Shown here in pieces: positions 1-7,507 of a stretch of DNA of 17,150 bases (its first letter is position 1; the number at the start of each line of letters is the position of its first letter). Position numbers and translations under genes: made by a program. Source of the stretch: an uncultured Gemmatimonadota bacterium (lineage in GTDB: Bacteria; Gemmatimonadota; Gemmatimonadetes; Gemmatimonadales; GWC2-71-9); NCBI GenBank assembly GCA_946479825.1, contig CAMLHU010000010.1, positions 1 through 17,150 of the forward strand, in the 5' to 3' direction. A model generated the notes under the pieces. That model worked only from the letters and a program-made list of their open reading frames with translations, did not search any database and was not told the DNA's origin.

Positions 1-885
1 CTCGTCGTCGGTCGCGACGGTCGAGTTCGACGCGATCGCGATCCCCTGCCCGGCGCCTCGGAGCACGGTGCGGTCGGCGGTGTTGAACTCCATCAGCCCC
101 TCGCTGTACGACGCGATGAACAGATGGTCGCCGCTCGCGGCCACGGGGCCCGGGGCCGTGCCGAACCCGCCGAAGTTGGCGATCCACTTGCCGGCCACCG
201 GGTCCACGACCGACAGCTGGCCCTCGCCGCCGGAGAAGCTCCCCGAGTTCATGACGTACAGCAGGCCGTCGCTCCCGATGGTGGCGAACTGCGCGTTCTC
301 GCCGCCACCCAGCCCGACGGAATCCTTGACGGTGTTGGTGACCGGGTCGATGACCGTGAGCCAGCTCGGGCCGGCGGGCTGATAGGTCGAGTCGAGGTTG
401 CCGTTCAGGACGAAGACCTTGCCGCGCGTGAAGACCACTCCCTGCGGATAGGTCCCGACGGCGAGCGAGGCGGTGTCGCCCGAGACGTAGTTGACGCGGG
501 TGACCGAGTTGATGTTGGGGTTGGCCACGTAGGCGATGGAGTCGCTGACGATCGCGACGCCGGTGGCGCCGGAGTTCGCGGGAAGCTGGATGCGCTTCAC
601 GACGCCGGTGCGGAGGTCGACCACGGCGACGGAGTTGTCGGCGCCGAGGGGCACCAGCGCCACGCCGTTCCGGGCGTCCACCCCCACCGGGGTCGGCGTG
701 GTGCCGCCGAGCGGGATGGCCGTCCCCGAGCTCGTGGCGCTCACGGGGATCACGCTCAGCGTGTTGGCGGTGCTGTTGACGACGAGCAGGTCCTCGGTCG
801 GCGCCGGGAGGGGGGCCGTCGTGTCGGCGCAGGCCGCGAGGCCGAGGGCGAGGGCGGCCAGGCCGCCAAGGGGGAGAATGCGCAT
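1..885 (-). CDS. YncE-like beta-propeller surface lipoprotein, BtuG-like candidate (3' end outside window)
   Basis: The visible 295 residues start with a lipoprotein signal (hydrophobic run, then GLAAC with the lipid-anchor Cys at 19). Repeated blades follow, with YncE-type phrases such as LLVVNSTANTLSVIPV, SVAVVDLRTGVV, VFVLNGNLDS, WLTVIDPVTNTV and GQLSVVDPVAGKW. This is the layout of a beta-propeller exported to a membrane surface. The ATG at 885 overlaps the TGA of the TonB receptor gene by one base (TGATG), so the two are probably translated together as the last genes of the riboswitch-led B12 operon. In Bacteroidota, BtuG is a propeller lipoprotein that captures cobalamin and sits on BtuB; the same role is inferred here from fold and position, not from shared binding residues. 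A generic YncE-like protein of other function is the alternative. The C-terminus is cut by the window edge. Confidence 0.85.
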   Translation of the reverse strand, partial: MRILPLGGLAALALGLAACADTTAPLPAPTEDLLVVNSTANTLSVIPVSATSSGTAIPLGGTTPTPVGVDARNGVALVPLGADNSVAVVDLRTGVVKRIQLPANSGATGVAIVSDSIAYVANPNINSVTRVNYVSGDTASLAVGTYPQGVVFTRGKVFVLNGNLDSTYQPAGPSWLTVIDPVTNTVKDSVGLGGGENAQFATIGSDGLLYVMNSGSFSGGEGQLSVVDPVAGKWIANFGGFGTAPGPVAASGDHLFIASYSEGLMEFNTADRTVLRGAGQGIAIASNSTVATDDE

Positions 886-2894
886 CAGTTGCCGCCGTAG
901 CTTAAGGTAAGCGCGATCGAGCGTCCGGGGAGCGGGAGCCCGGCGATGTACTCCGGGCGCCGGTCGCCCAGATCCGTGGCGTCGAGCCGGAGGAGGAAGC
1001 TCCGTCCGATCGCCCGCTCCACACCGGCGTCGAGCAGGGCGATCGCCGGAAGGTTGAACTGTCCGTTGTTGGCCTGCGGCCTGGGCCCGAGCCGGCGCCA
1101 GGCGAGGTTCAGGCGCCACCCCGCCGGCGACCAGGTGGCCGACAGGCGTTCGGTATCCCGGGGACGATACGCCACGGGGTATGCGGTGGCGTTGGCGTAG
1201 TTGATGAAGCTCGCCGTGGCCGACGACGAAACGGTCAGCGTGGGCAGCGGCCGGAGCTCCAGCTGGACCTCGCCCCCCCGCCGGCGCACGTCCACGTTGT
1301 GCGGGCTCCAGACGAAGTTCGGGCCGGCGGCCCAGAGGACGAGGTCGTCCACTCGGCCGACGAATCCGCGCACCGACGCCACCGCGCGGATGCCGCCGAT
1401 CCGGCCGGTACGCCGGACCTCGCCGGAGAGCTCCCACCGTACCCGCTCGGGTCGGAGACCGGGGTTCACCGCCACCCCGACGCCGTCGCGAAAGAGCAGG
1501 TCGAACGGGACCGGAGGCGCCACGCCGCTGCCGACCCCCACCGAAAGCACGGTGCCCTCGCCCTGCCAGTCGACGTCCATCCGGCCGGTCACGATCGGGG
1601 CACCGAGCCCGCTCCACCCGTCCGCCCGCACCACCGGCGACACCGACCACGGCCCCCGCGCCAGGTCCGCCGAGAGTCGCGCCCCCGCCCGCCCGAACTC
1701 AGCGCCCGACGCGACCGCGTCGCCGCTGAACCGGTCGTACCGACCGTCGGCCGAGAGGTCGGCGGTCCCGGACCATCCGCCTGCGCTGACCGGCTGACGC
1801 ACGCCGACCGACGCGCCGCCGCCGGCGCTCCGGGTGGTCACGTCGTAGCTCGTGCCGAGGGGAGGGGCGTCCGGATCCCACGCACGGGTCTCGAGCCATT
1901 CGGCGCTCGCGTCCCAGTGGACGGTGCCGGCCATCGCCGCGGAGACCACGACGGATCGGTCCGACGCGCGGCCGGTGGCGGAGGGGTTGGTGATGTTGCC
2001 GGGGAGACCCCGGTCCGAGCCGGCCACGCGCGCCGAATACGAGAGACCACCCTGGTGACGGAGGTATGCATCCCAGGCGGTGCCACCGGCGTTGGTGCGG
2101 ATCCCCGGCGAACCGTCCCGGTTCCGCGCCGGGTAGTCATCGGGAAGCCGCTGCCAGCTACCACCCATTCCGAGGCCTGCCACCCCGGCCCCGGCGCGGA
2201 GCGATCGGGCTCCGTAGCTGCCGAACCCGGTCGCGGCCTCGATCACGCCTGCGAGGGCGCGTCCGCCGGCGCGCGCCGTCTGCGCCCCCGGCTCGAGCAC
2301 CACGCGGCGGACCTCGCTGCTCGGGATCCTCGAGAGATCGGCCCGTCCGGTGAGCGGGTCGTTGAGGGGGACCCCATCCACCAGCACCAGGACCTCTTCG
2401 GGGGCGCTGCCGCGCACCTGCGCCACCGCGCCCATCGCGCCGGACCGCCGGACCGAGACCCCCGCCCAGCCGTCGAGCGCCGTCGCCAGGTCGGGCCCGC
2501 GGGCCCGGACCTCGTCCGCGGTGAGCACCTCCGCCCCGGCCGGCGTCGCCGTCGCGGTGAGGGGCGCGACCGTGAGCGCCGCGCGACGGAGCGAGACCAG
2601 CAGGTCCTGCCCGATCCCCGGCGTGACCGCGACGGTGAGCGTGTCGGGAAGGTACCCGACCGCCCGGGTCACCAATCGCTCACTCCCCGATCGCAGGATC
2701 GTCAGGCGGAATCGGCCGTCCGGGCCGGTGCGGACCACCTGGTCGGCGAACGCGACCGAGGCGTCGCCGATCGCCCCGGACGTGCGGGCATCCACGACCC
2801 GTCCGCTGAGCTCGGCCGGCGCCTGCGCCGCGAGCGACCGGCCGAGCGCGACGACGAGGCAGGTCGCGGCGGCGACCAGCGTCCGCGCCCTCAC
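885..2894 (-). CDS. btuB: TonB-dependent outer membrane receptor, BtuB-like, with N-terminal CarboxypepD_reg-like domain
   Basis: A 669-residue outer membrane receptor predicted to import cobalamin using TonB energy. Residues 1-24 form a signal peptide ending LAAQ. About 28-100 is a carboxypeptidase-regulatory-like domain (LSGRVVDARTSGAIGDASV, then GPDGRFRLTIL). About 105-225 is the plug, with LADALD-like ATALDGWAGVSVRR, VLVLVDGVPLNDPLTG and VRRVVLEPG. The rest is barrel, with alternating strands to the C-terminal IALTLSYGGN, which lacks the usual final aromatic residue. The GTG start at 2894 overlaps the btuD TGA (GTGA) and gives a clean signal peptide; the frame stays open further upstream but only through btuD. 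The B12 role rests on the operon (riboswitch, BtuFCD); sequence alone would support only a TonB receptor. Confidence 0.9.
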   Translation of the reverse strand: MRARTLVAAATCLVVALGRSLAAQAPAELSGRVVDARTSGAIGDASVAFADQVVRTGPDGRFRLTILRSGSERLVTRAVGYLPDTLTVAVTPGIGQDLLVSLRRAALTVAPLTATATPAGAEVLTADEVRARGPDLATALDGWAGVSVRRSGAMGAVAQVRGSAPEEVLVLVDGVPLNDPLTGRADLSRIPSSEVRRVVLEPGAQTARAGGRALAGVIEAATGFGSYGARSLRAGAGVAGLGMGGSWQRLPDDYPARNRDGSPGIRTNAGGTAWDAYLRHQGGLSYSARVAGSDRGLPGNITNPSATGRASDRSVVVSAAMAGTVHWDASAEWLETRAWDPDAPPLGTSYDVTTRSAGGGASVGVRQPVSAGGWSGTADLSADGRYDRFSGDAVASGAEFGRAGARLSADLARGPWSVSPVVRADGWSGLGAPIVTGRMDVDWQGEGTVLSVGVGSGVAPPVPFDLLFRDGVGVAVNPGLRPERVRWELSGEVRRTGRIGGIRAVASVRGFVGRVDDLVLWAAGPNFVWSPHNVDVRRRGGEVQLELRPLPTLTVSSSATASFINYANATAYPVAYRPRDTERLSATWSPAGWRLNLAWRRLGPRPQANNGQFNLPAIALLDAGVERAIGRSFLLRLDATDLGDRRPEYIAGLPLPGRSIALTLSYGGN

Positions 2895-3682
2895 GGCGCC
2901 GGCGCCTCGCCCCGGCGGAGGGGCACCACCTGCGGCCGCCCAACGCACCAGGTGGTCACCGCCACCGGCCATCCGAAGACCGCCGTGAGGTGCTCGCGCG
3001 TGAGGACCTCCGCCGGCGTCCCCTCGGCCGCCACCCGGCCGTGCGAGAGCAGCAGGCACCGTGAAGCGAAACGCGCCGCGACGTTGAGGTGATGGCTCAC
3101 GACCAGGGCGCCGATCCCATCGGCCACGAGCGACGCGACCAGCTCGAAGAGCTCCATCTCGTGCCGCAGGTCGAGCGCCGCGCTGGGCTCGTCGAGGACC
3201 AGGAAGCGCGGCTCCTGCGCCAGCGCCCGGGCCACGCGGACGCGCTGCCACTCGCCACCCGAGAGGGTGTCCACGGCCCGGCCGCTCAGGTCGGCCACGT
3301 CGCAGCGCTCGAGCGCCCGCGTCACCGCCGCCACGTCCTCGGGCCGCGGCGCCTCGAACGGCCCGAGCCGGGCGTAGCGCCCCATCATCACCGCCTCGCC
3401 GACGCGGATCGGGAACGGGACCTCTTCCCGTTGGGTCACCACCCCGACGGTGCGGGCCAGCGCCCGGCGATCCCAGGCGCCGATCGGGCGGTCGTCGAGC
3501 GTGACGTCGCCGGTCACGGGACCGAGCGCGCCGAGAAGCGCGCGCACCAGGGTGGACTTGCCGCTGCCGTTGGGGCCGAGCACGGCCAGGAGCTCGCCCG
3601 CTCCCACCGTGGCGTCCACCCCGTCGAGCGCGGGGCGATCGGTGTCGGGGTACCGGGCGGTGAGGCCGCGCGCGACGAGCAT
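2891..3682 (-). CDS. btuD: Cobalamin ABC transporter ATP-binding protein
   Basis: A 263-residue cytoplasmic ATPase of the iron-siderophore/B12 importer class. It powers passage of the vitamin from BtuF through BtuC. Visible motifs are Walker A GPNGSGKST at 36-44, the ABC signature LSGGEWQR at 140-147, Walker B FLVLDEP at 160-166 and the H-loop His at 197 in VSHH. The ATG at 3682 overlaps the btuC stop (ATGA), and the stop overlaps the receptor's GTG. The family also serves heme and siderophore systems; the upstream cobalamin riboswitch decides for B12. A C-terminal tail of about 25 residues after AVFGWPVAVT is not part of the core ATPase. Confidence 0.95.
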   Translation of the reverse strand: MLVARGLTARYPDTDRPALDGVDATVGAGELLAVLGPNGSGKSTLVRALLGALGPVTGDVTLDDRPIGAWDRRALARTVGVVTQREEVPFPIRVGEAVMMGRYARLGPFEAPRPEDVAAVTRALERCDVADLSGRAVDTLSGGEWQRVRVARALAQEPRFLVLDEPSAALDLRHEMELFELVASLVADGIGALVVSHHLNVAARFASRCLLLSHGRVAAEGTPAEVLTREHLTAVFGWPVAVTTWCVGRPQVVPLRRGEAPAP

Positions 3683-4653
3683 CAGGCCAGGCTCCGCCGC
3701 AGCAGCGCCGCGAAGAGTGGCACGCCGACCAGCGCGGTCACCACGCCGACCGGGAACTCGATCGGCGGGTGAGCGGCCCTGGCCGCCACGTCGGCCAGCA
3801 CCAGGGTGACGCCGCCGAGCACGAACGCCGTCGGGAGCAGCCCGCGATGCAGCGGTCCCCAGGCGAGCCGGATCAGGTGCGGCACGATGAGCCCGACGAA
3901 CCCGATCATCCCGGCCACCGCCACCGCCGCCGCCGTCAGCAGCGCTGTCGCCGCGACCACCCGGCGCTTGAGCCCTTCCACGTCAGCGCCAAGATGGTGC
4001 GCCGGCTCTTCGCCCAGTGCCAGAAGGTCGAGCCCGCGGCCGCTGGCGAGGAGCACGCCCAGCGGGATGACACCGTACGCCGCGAACACGCCCACCGCCG
4101 GCCACGACGCGCGGCCCAGGCCGCCCAGCAGCCAGAGGAACGCGTCGCGCAGCTGCTCGGCGGGCGAGAGGACGATGATGGCCGTCATCAGCGCGCCGGC
4201 GAAGGCGCTCACGACCACTCCGGCGAGCAGCAGCACCCGGGTATCCACCCGGCGCCCGCCGGCCAGGCCCAGCCGGTACACCAACGCCACGGCCAGCAGC
4301 GTGCCCGCGAAGGCCGCAGCGGGCACCGCCCAGGGTCCGCCCAGGCCGAGCGCGATGGCCGTGACCGCCCCGAGGCCCGCTCCGCCCGAGAGGCCGAGCA
4401 GGTAGGGATCGGCCAGCGGGTTGCGGACCAGCGCCTGCAGCGACGCGCCGGTGACCGCGAGGGCGCCGCCCACAAGGAAGCCGAGGCAGACCCGCGGGGC
4501 GCGCAGGTCGCGGATGATCGTGGCCGACCCGGCGGTGGCATCGGTCAGGCCGCGCCAGACCTCCGGCACCGAGAACCGCACCGCGCCGAACGCGAGGCCC
4601 AGCACTGCGGCCGCCACCGCGGCGACGACGAGCACCACCCAGCGCCCCTTCAC
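3682..4653 (-). CDS. btuC: Cobalamin ABC transporter permease (FecCD family)
   Basis: A 323-residue polytopic inner membrane permease that forms the translocation channel with BtuD. Family marks include GASLQALVRNPLADPYLLG in the first third and IGFVGLIVPHLIR in the last third; the latter lies next to the cytoplasmic coupling region of FecCD permeases. Many hydrophobic segments are visible, starting with WVVLVVAAVAAAVLGLAFG right after the start. The GTG at 4653 overlaps the btuF TGA (GTGA) and is preferred over the longer frame, whose extra N-terminus is only the shadow of btuF. Length fits the family. Substrate assignment comes from the riboswitch and neighbours. Confidence 0.95.
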   Translation of the reverse strand: MKGRWVVLVVAAVAAAVLGLAFGAVRFSVPEVWRGLTDATAGSATIIRDLRAPRVCLGFLVGGALAVTGASLQALVRNPLADPYLLGLSGGAGLGAVTAIALGLGGPWAVPAAAFAGTLLAVALVYRLGLAGGRRVDTRVLLLAGVVVSAFAGALMTAIIVLSPAEQLRDAFLWLLGGLGRASWPAVGVFAAYGVIPLGVLLASGRGLDLLALGEEPAHHLGADVEGLKRRVVAATALLTAAAVAVAGMIGFVGLIVPHLIRLAWGPLHRGLLPTAFVLGGVTLVLADVAARAAHPPIEFPVGVVTALVGVPLFAALLRRSLA

Positions 4654-5558
4654 CGCGCCCCCTCGGCCCGCGCGAGCGCCGCCCGCAGTTCGGACACCGC
4701 CAGCGGGCTGCGGGGTCCCGGCCGCGCGAACTCCGATCCCGAGACGTGGACGAAGCGACCCTCGCGCACCGCCCGCACCGCGCGCCACTCGGGGCGCCCG
4801 GCGATCGTCGGCGTTCCGTCACCGACCGACAGGATCAGGTCGGGGTCGCGGGCGGCGATCGCCTCGAGGCTCACCGGCCCGGAGGCGGCGGCGAGGTCGT
4901 GGAACACGTTGCGTCCGCCGGCCCGCTCGACCAGCTCGTCGAGGAAGCTCCCCGCGCCGATCGTGAGCGGGGGGTCCTCCCAGGCGAGGAGGAGGACGGA
5001 GGGACGGGCGGACGGGCGGGCGGGCGCACCGGCGGACGGAGGGACGGAGGCGGAATCGAGGGCGCGGCGGTAGGCCGCGTCGAGGGAGTCGGCGCTTGCC
5101 ACGTGCCCGGTCGCGGCGCCGAGGATCCGGGCGACGCGCGGGACGTCCTCGAGGCGATCGGTGCGGAGGAGGAGCGTGGGGATGCCGAGGCCGCGCAAGC
5201 GATCCGCGGCGGCGGCGGTGCCGCTCCCGCGATACAGCAGGACCAGGTCGGGCCGGCGGGCGAGGACCGCCTCGAGGTTGGGTTCGAGGCCGTCGCCGAC
5301 GTCGGGCACGGCCTGCGCCGGCGCCGGGTAGTCGTCCCAGTGGGTCCGTCCGGCCACCGCGTTCCCGGCGCCGATGGCGAAGAGCAGCTCGGTGGTGGCG
5401 GGGATGAGCGAGACCACCCGCCGGGCCGGGGCCGCCAGCCGGACGGTGTCGCCGGCGTCGTCCACCAGCACGATCGCCCCCGTGGGCGCCGGGCGCGTGC
5501 AGGCGCTCGCCAGCGTGACGAGGAGCAGGGACCGGGTGACGCGCGCCGATGGCTTCAA
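4650..5558 (-). CDS. btuF: Cobalamin-binding periplasmic lipoprotein of the BtuCDF importer
   Basis: A 302-residue substrate-binding protein that delivers cobalamin to BtuC. Residues 1-20 form a lipoprotein signal (RSLLLVTLASAC, lipid Cys 20). VVSLIPATTELLFAIGAG at about 48-65 is the typical BtuF/FhuD-like opening of the first lobe, followed by THWDDYP and EAVLARRPDLVLLY. The second lobe carries FLDELVERAGGRNVF and EAIAARDPDLIL. I chose the TTG at 5558 because upstream codons of the same frame lie inside the riboswitch, and because it places the signal peptide correctly. No ATG or GTG fits. Odd point: residues about 171-188 are a Pro/Ala/Ser-rich insert encoded by degenerate GGACGG-type DNA repeats. 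This is the first gene of the B12 operon. Confidence 0.92.
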   Translation of the reverse strand: MKPSARVTRSLLLVTLASACTRPAPTGAIVLVDDAGDTVRLAAPARRVVSLIPATTELLFAIGAGNAVAGRTHWDDYPAPAQAVPDVGDGLEPNLEAVLARRPDLVLLYRGSGTAAAADRLRGLGIPTLLLRTDRLEDVPRVARILGAATGHVASADSLDAAYRRALDSASVPPSAGAPARPSARPSVLLLAWEDPPLTIGAGSFLDELVERAGGRNVFHDLAAASGPVSLEAIAARDPDLILSVGDGTPTIAGRPEWRAVRAVREGRFVHVSGSEFARPGPRSPLAVSELRAALARAEGAR

Positions 5559-5564
5559 ATGAGA

Positions 5565-5593
5565 TCGCCCATCCCCGGGGCGGAGATGGGCGA
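5565..5593 (-). promoter_or_regulatory. Hairpin between riboswitch and btuF (expression platform candidate)
   Basis: A perfect 9-bp stem, TCGCCCATC paired with GATGGGCGA, closes an 11-nt GC-rich loop. It ends 6 nt before the TTG start of btuF. Its 3' arm and loop hold the only G-rich stretch (GGGGATGGG) near the start, so it could hide the ribosome binding site. On the minus strand it is followed by TCTCATTT, a weak T-tract, so it could instead act as an intrinsic terminator. Either mechanism would suit a B12 OFF switch. I cannot tell which from the sequence. Confidence 0.6.
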
Positions 5594-5653
5594 ACGACGG
5601 GCGGGCCTCCGCGCGTGTCGCCACCGTCCCCTCCCCCGAGGGTCGTCTGGTGG

Positions 5654-5807
5654 CGCGAGCGAGGAGGTCTCCTGGCTCCGGGCCTTCGTCCGCCTTCCCA
5701 CCGGCCGACGGCCGGCAGTGGCATTGATGGACGAAGTGGTACAAGCGCCCGTTACAGTGGCGGGGCCGCGCCGGCTTTTCACCGGCTTCCGATCGTCCCC
5801 GCTCGCG
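5654..5807 (-). promoter_or_regulatory. Cobalamin riboswitch aptamer
   Basis: Read on the minus strand, the conserved blocks appear in the right order: GGAAGCCGGTGAAAAGCCGG, GCGGCCCCGCCACTGTAACG, then GCCACTG...GGGAAGGC, then the B12 box GCCAGGAGACCTCC (plus-strand 5663-5676). The ends close with a perfect 8-bp P1 helix, CGCGAGCG (5807-5800) with CGCTCGCG (5661-5654). An additional long-range pair CTTCGTCC/GGACGAAG is visible inside. Only about 10 nt separate P1 from the GGAAGCC block, so the 5' side looks short compared with common class I cobalamin RNAs. The aptamer precedes btuFCD and btuB, as expected for repression of B12 uptake when cobalamin is plentiful. Confidence 0.93.
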
Positions 5808-5837
5808 TACTGCTCGAGTTGTGACTACGGCCGCAAG

Positions 5838-7028
5838 CTAGGGATGCGGCGGGGCCGCCGCAAGAGCGGCCTCGATCTGGCGCAGCAGCTCGGCCCGGTC
5901 GGCGAGATACCGCGACCACTCCTCGGCGGGGACCTCGTGCTCGCGCCCGCCGAACTTGAGGTCGAGCGCCGCCACCCGGTCGATGAGCCGGTCGGCCGGG
6001 CCGCTTGTCGGGGCGTGCGGCGCCGCCGGGCTTGGTGCACGCGGAGCGGCGGGAGCCTGCGCGGCACCCGGGCGGAGGGCCCGCATCCCGATGATCACGA
6101 GCGCCACGGCCGCGAGCCCGATGAGCGCCGGGAGGAGCCAGGTGGGAGTGGCGCCCTGGGCCAGGCGCACGGTCACCATCGAGCCCGCGTCCACCGTGCC
6201 CGACCATCGGGTGAAGTCGCGGCCGTCGAGCTGCTCCGGGGTACCGGTCCCCGATCCGACCCCTTCCACCTTGGCGCCACCCTCTTCGGTCAGCACGTTG
6301 AGGTCGGGGGTCGGCGTCTCGATCGGGAAGCCGACCACCTCGGTGCCGGCCGGGATGGTGTACTGCACCACCATCTGGGCCTCGCCCAACGAGATCGGCG
6401 CGAAGATGAGCGCGCTGTCGTCGCGGAAGATGACCGCGCCCGGGGAGAAGTCCCCTTCCCCGGCCGTGGGACCGAGCACGCCCCGCGGCAGCCGCCAGCC
6501 CCAGCTCGGGTGCACCGAGTCGGGCGCCACCCGGGTGGCGGGTCCGGGGTTCCGCAGCACCACGAAGTCCGTCACCCGCCGGTCGCCCGCCGAGTCGGGG
6601 CGCTCGACCACGATGTGCCGGGCGGCGAGCGTGACCGGCGCCGCGGGCCCGGAACTGGTGTCGGCCACGAGCAGGGTGACGGCGGTGTCGAGCGCGGGAG
6701 ACTGGCCGAGGGGCGGCGAGAAGTACGCCACGCCGGCGAACCGGGCGCTCACCAGGTAGGTCGCCCCGGAATCGGCGCGGGTGGAGAAGCGGAACCGGCC
6801 GCGCGCGTCGGCCTGGACCGAGTCGATGGGGCCCGACGCGGCGGACGAGACCCGGTGGAACGTGACGCGGATCCCCGGCACGGGGACCGAATCGCGGCCC
6901 GCGACGCGGAGCACCCGCCCGGCGACGCGGTAGGGCCGCTGGGCGGCGAGCGGAGCGGCGGCGACGAGCGCGAGGCCGGCGGCGAGGACCGCGGCGCGCC
7001 GGACGCCCTCAGGGATTGAACTTGCCAA
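5838..7028 (-). CDS. Exported single-pass membrane protein with CarboxypepD_reg-like domain, function unknown
   Basis: I do not recognise this 396-residue protein as a named family. Residues 1-30 form a signal peptide ending LAAQ. About 34-122 looks like a carboxypeptidase-regulatory/transthyretin-like beta fold (VAGRVLRVAGRDSVPVPGI, DARGRFRFSTR). About 130-290 is a second beta-rich extracytoplasmic part. Residues 296-317 (WLLPALIGLAAVALVIIG) are a transmembrane helix, 319-344 a Pro/Ala linker, and 345-390 a charged helical cytoplasmic tail. A TTG at 7028 is the only plausible start I see. It makes the gene overlap the nuclease gene by 20 bases, implying co-expression with that gene and metK. 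The gene ends 31 bases before the riboswitch. A role as envelope sensor or assembly factor is speculation. Confidence 0.8.
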   Translation of the reverse strand: MASSIPEGVRRAAVLAAGLALVAAAPLAAQRPYRVAGRVLRVAGRDSVPVPGIRVTFHRVSSAASGPIDSVQADARGRFRFSTRADSGATYLVSARFAGVAYFSPPLGQSPALDTAVTLLVADTSSGPAAPVTLAARHIVVERPDSAGDRRVTDFVVLRNPGPATRVAPDSVHPSWGWRLPRGVLGPTAGEGDFSPGAVIFRDDSALIFAPISLGEAQMVVQYTIPAGTEVVGFPIETPTPDLNVLTEEGGAKVEGVGSGTGTPEQLDGRDFTRWSGTVDAGSMVTVRLAQGATPTWLLPALIGLAAVALVIIGMRALRPGAAQAPAAPRAPSPAAPHAPTSGPADRLIDRVAALDLKFGGREHEVPAEEWSRYLADRAELLRQIEAALAAAPPHP

Positions 7029-7500
7029 AGTCTTCGGGGTCGAGGGATTCGAGGTAGCGCTTGAGCTGCTGCGGGTCGAGCCGCGCCTCGGGCGCGGGCT
7101 CGTCGGTGGAGACGCCGGAGCCGGCGACGACCTGCTCCGACGTGAAGATCGGCGCGTGGGTCCGCACCGCGAGCGCGATGCCGTCGGACGGGCGCGCGTC
7201 CACCTGGATGACGTCGCCGCCGCGCCGCAGGTGCAGCTCGGCGTAGTAGGTATTGTCGCGCACGGCGGTGATGACCACCCGGGAGAGCTCCGCGCCGAGG
7301 CCGAGCAGCACCTGACGGAGCAGGTCGTGGGTCATCGGGCGGGGCGGCTTGACGCCCTGCAATTCGATCGCGATGGCGCTCGCCTCGGCGGGGCCGATCC
7401 AGATCGGGATGACCCGATCGCCGGCCTTCTCGCGGAGCATCACCACCGGTGTGTTGGTGGTGCGGTCCACGCCGAGGTGGGCCACCACGACCTCGATCAT
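7009..7500 (-). CDS. Bifunctional nuclease family protein (BFN, DUF151)
   Basis: A 163-residue cytoplasmic protein of the BFN/DUF151 family; some members have both DNase and RNase activity. The opening VVVAHLGVDRTTNTPVVML, the block VIPIWIGPAEASAIAIELQG and the later VDARPSDGIALAVR are characteristic, and the order and spacing are right. The C-terminal 35 residues (from about 128) form an acidic tail after the core fold. The ATG at 7500 lies 7 bases after the metK stop, and the 3' end overlaps the downstream membrane protein gene, so all three probably share a transcript. The cellular role is not well defined in bacteria. Confidence 0.93.
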   Translation of the reverse strand: MIEVVVAHLGVDRTTNTPVVMLREKAGDRVIPIWIGPAEASAIAIELQGVKPPRPMTHDLLRQVLLGLGAELSRVVITAVRDNTYYAELHLRRGGDVIQVDARPSDGIALAVRTHAPIFTSEQVVAGSGVSTDEPAPEARLDPQQLKRYLESLDPEDFGKFNP

Positions 7501-7507
7501 CGCACGC

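Noticed and set aside
1299..3092. A 597-codon open frame on the plus strand opposite the TonB receptor.
   Set aside because: It is a shadow of the receptor frame and has no recognisable motif.
885..5558. Siderophore or heme uptake operon instead of B12 uptake.
   Set aside because: The FecCD-type proteins alone would allow it, but the cobalamin riboswitch directly upstream and the BtuF-like opening of the binding protein favour B12.
5810..5900. Promoter for the B12 operon.
   Set aside because: The operon must start near here, but no convincing -35/-10 pair could be picked out, so none is annotated.
4746..7019. A 757-codon open frame on the plus strand, spanning btuF, the riboswitch and the membrane protein gene.
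   Set aside because: It is antisense to recognisable genes, crosses a structured RNA and its product is rich in Arg/Gly/His/Asp without any family motif. It is a GC-driven shadow.
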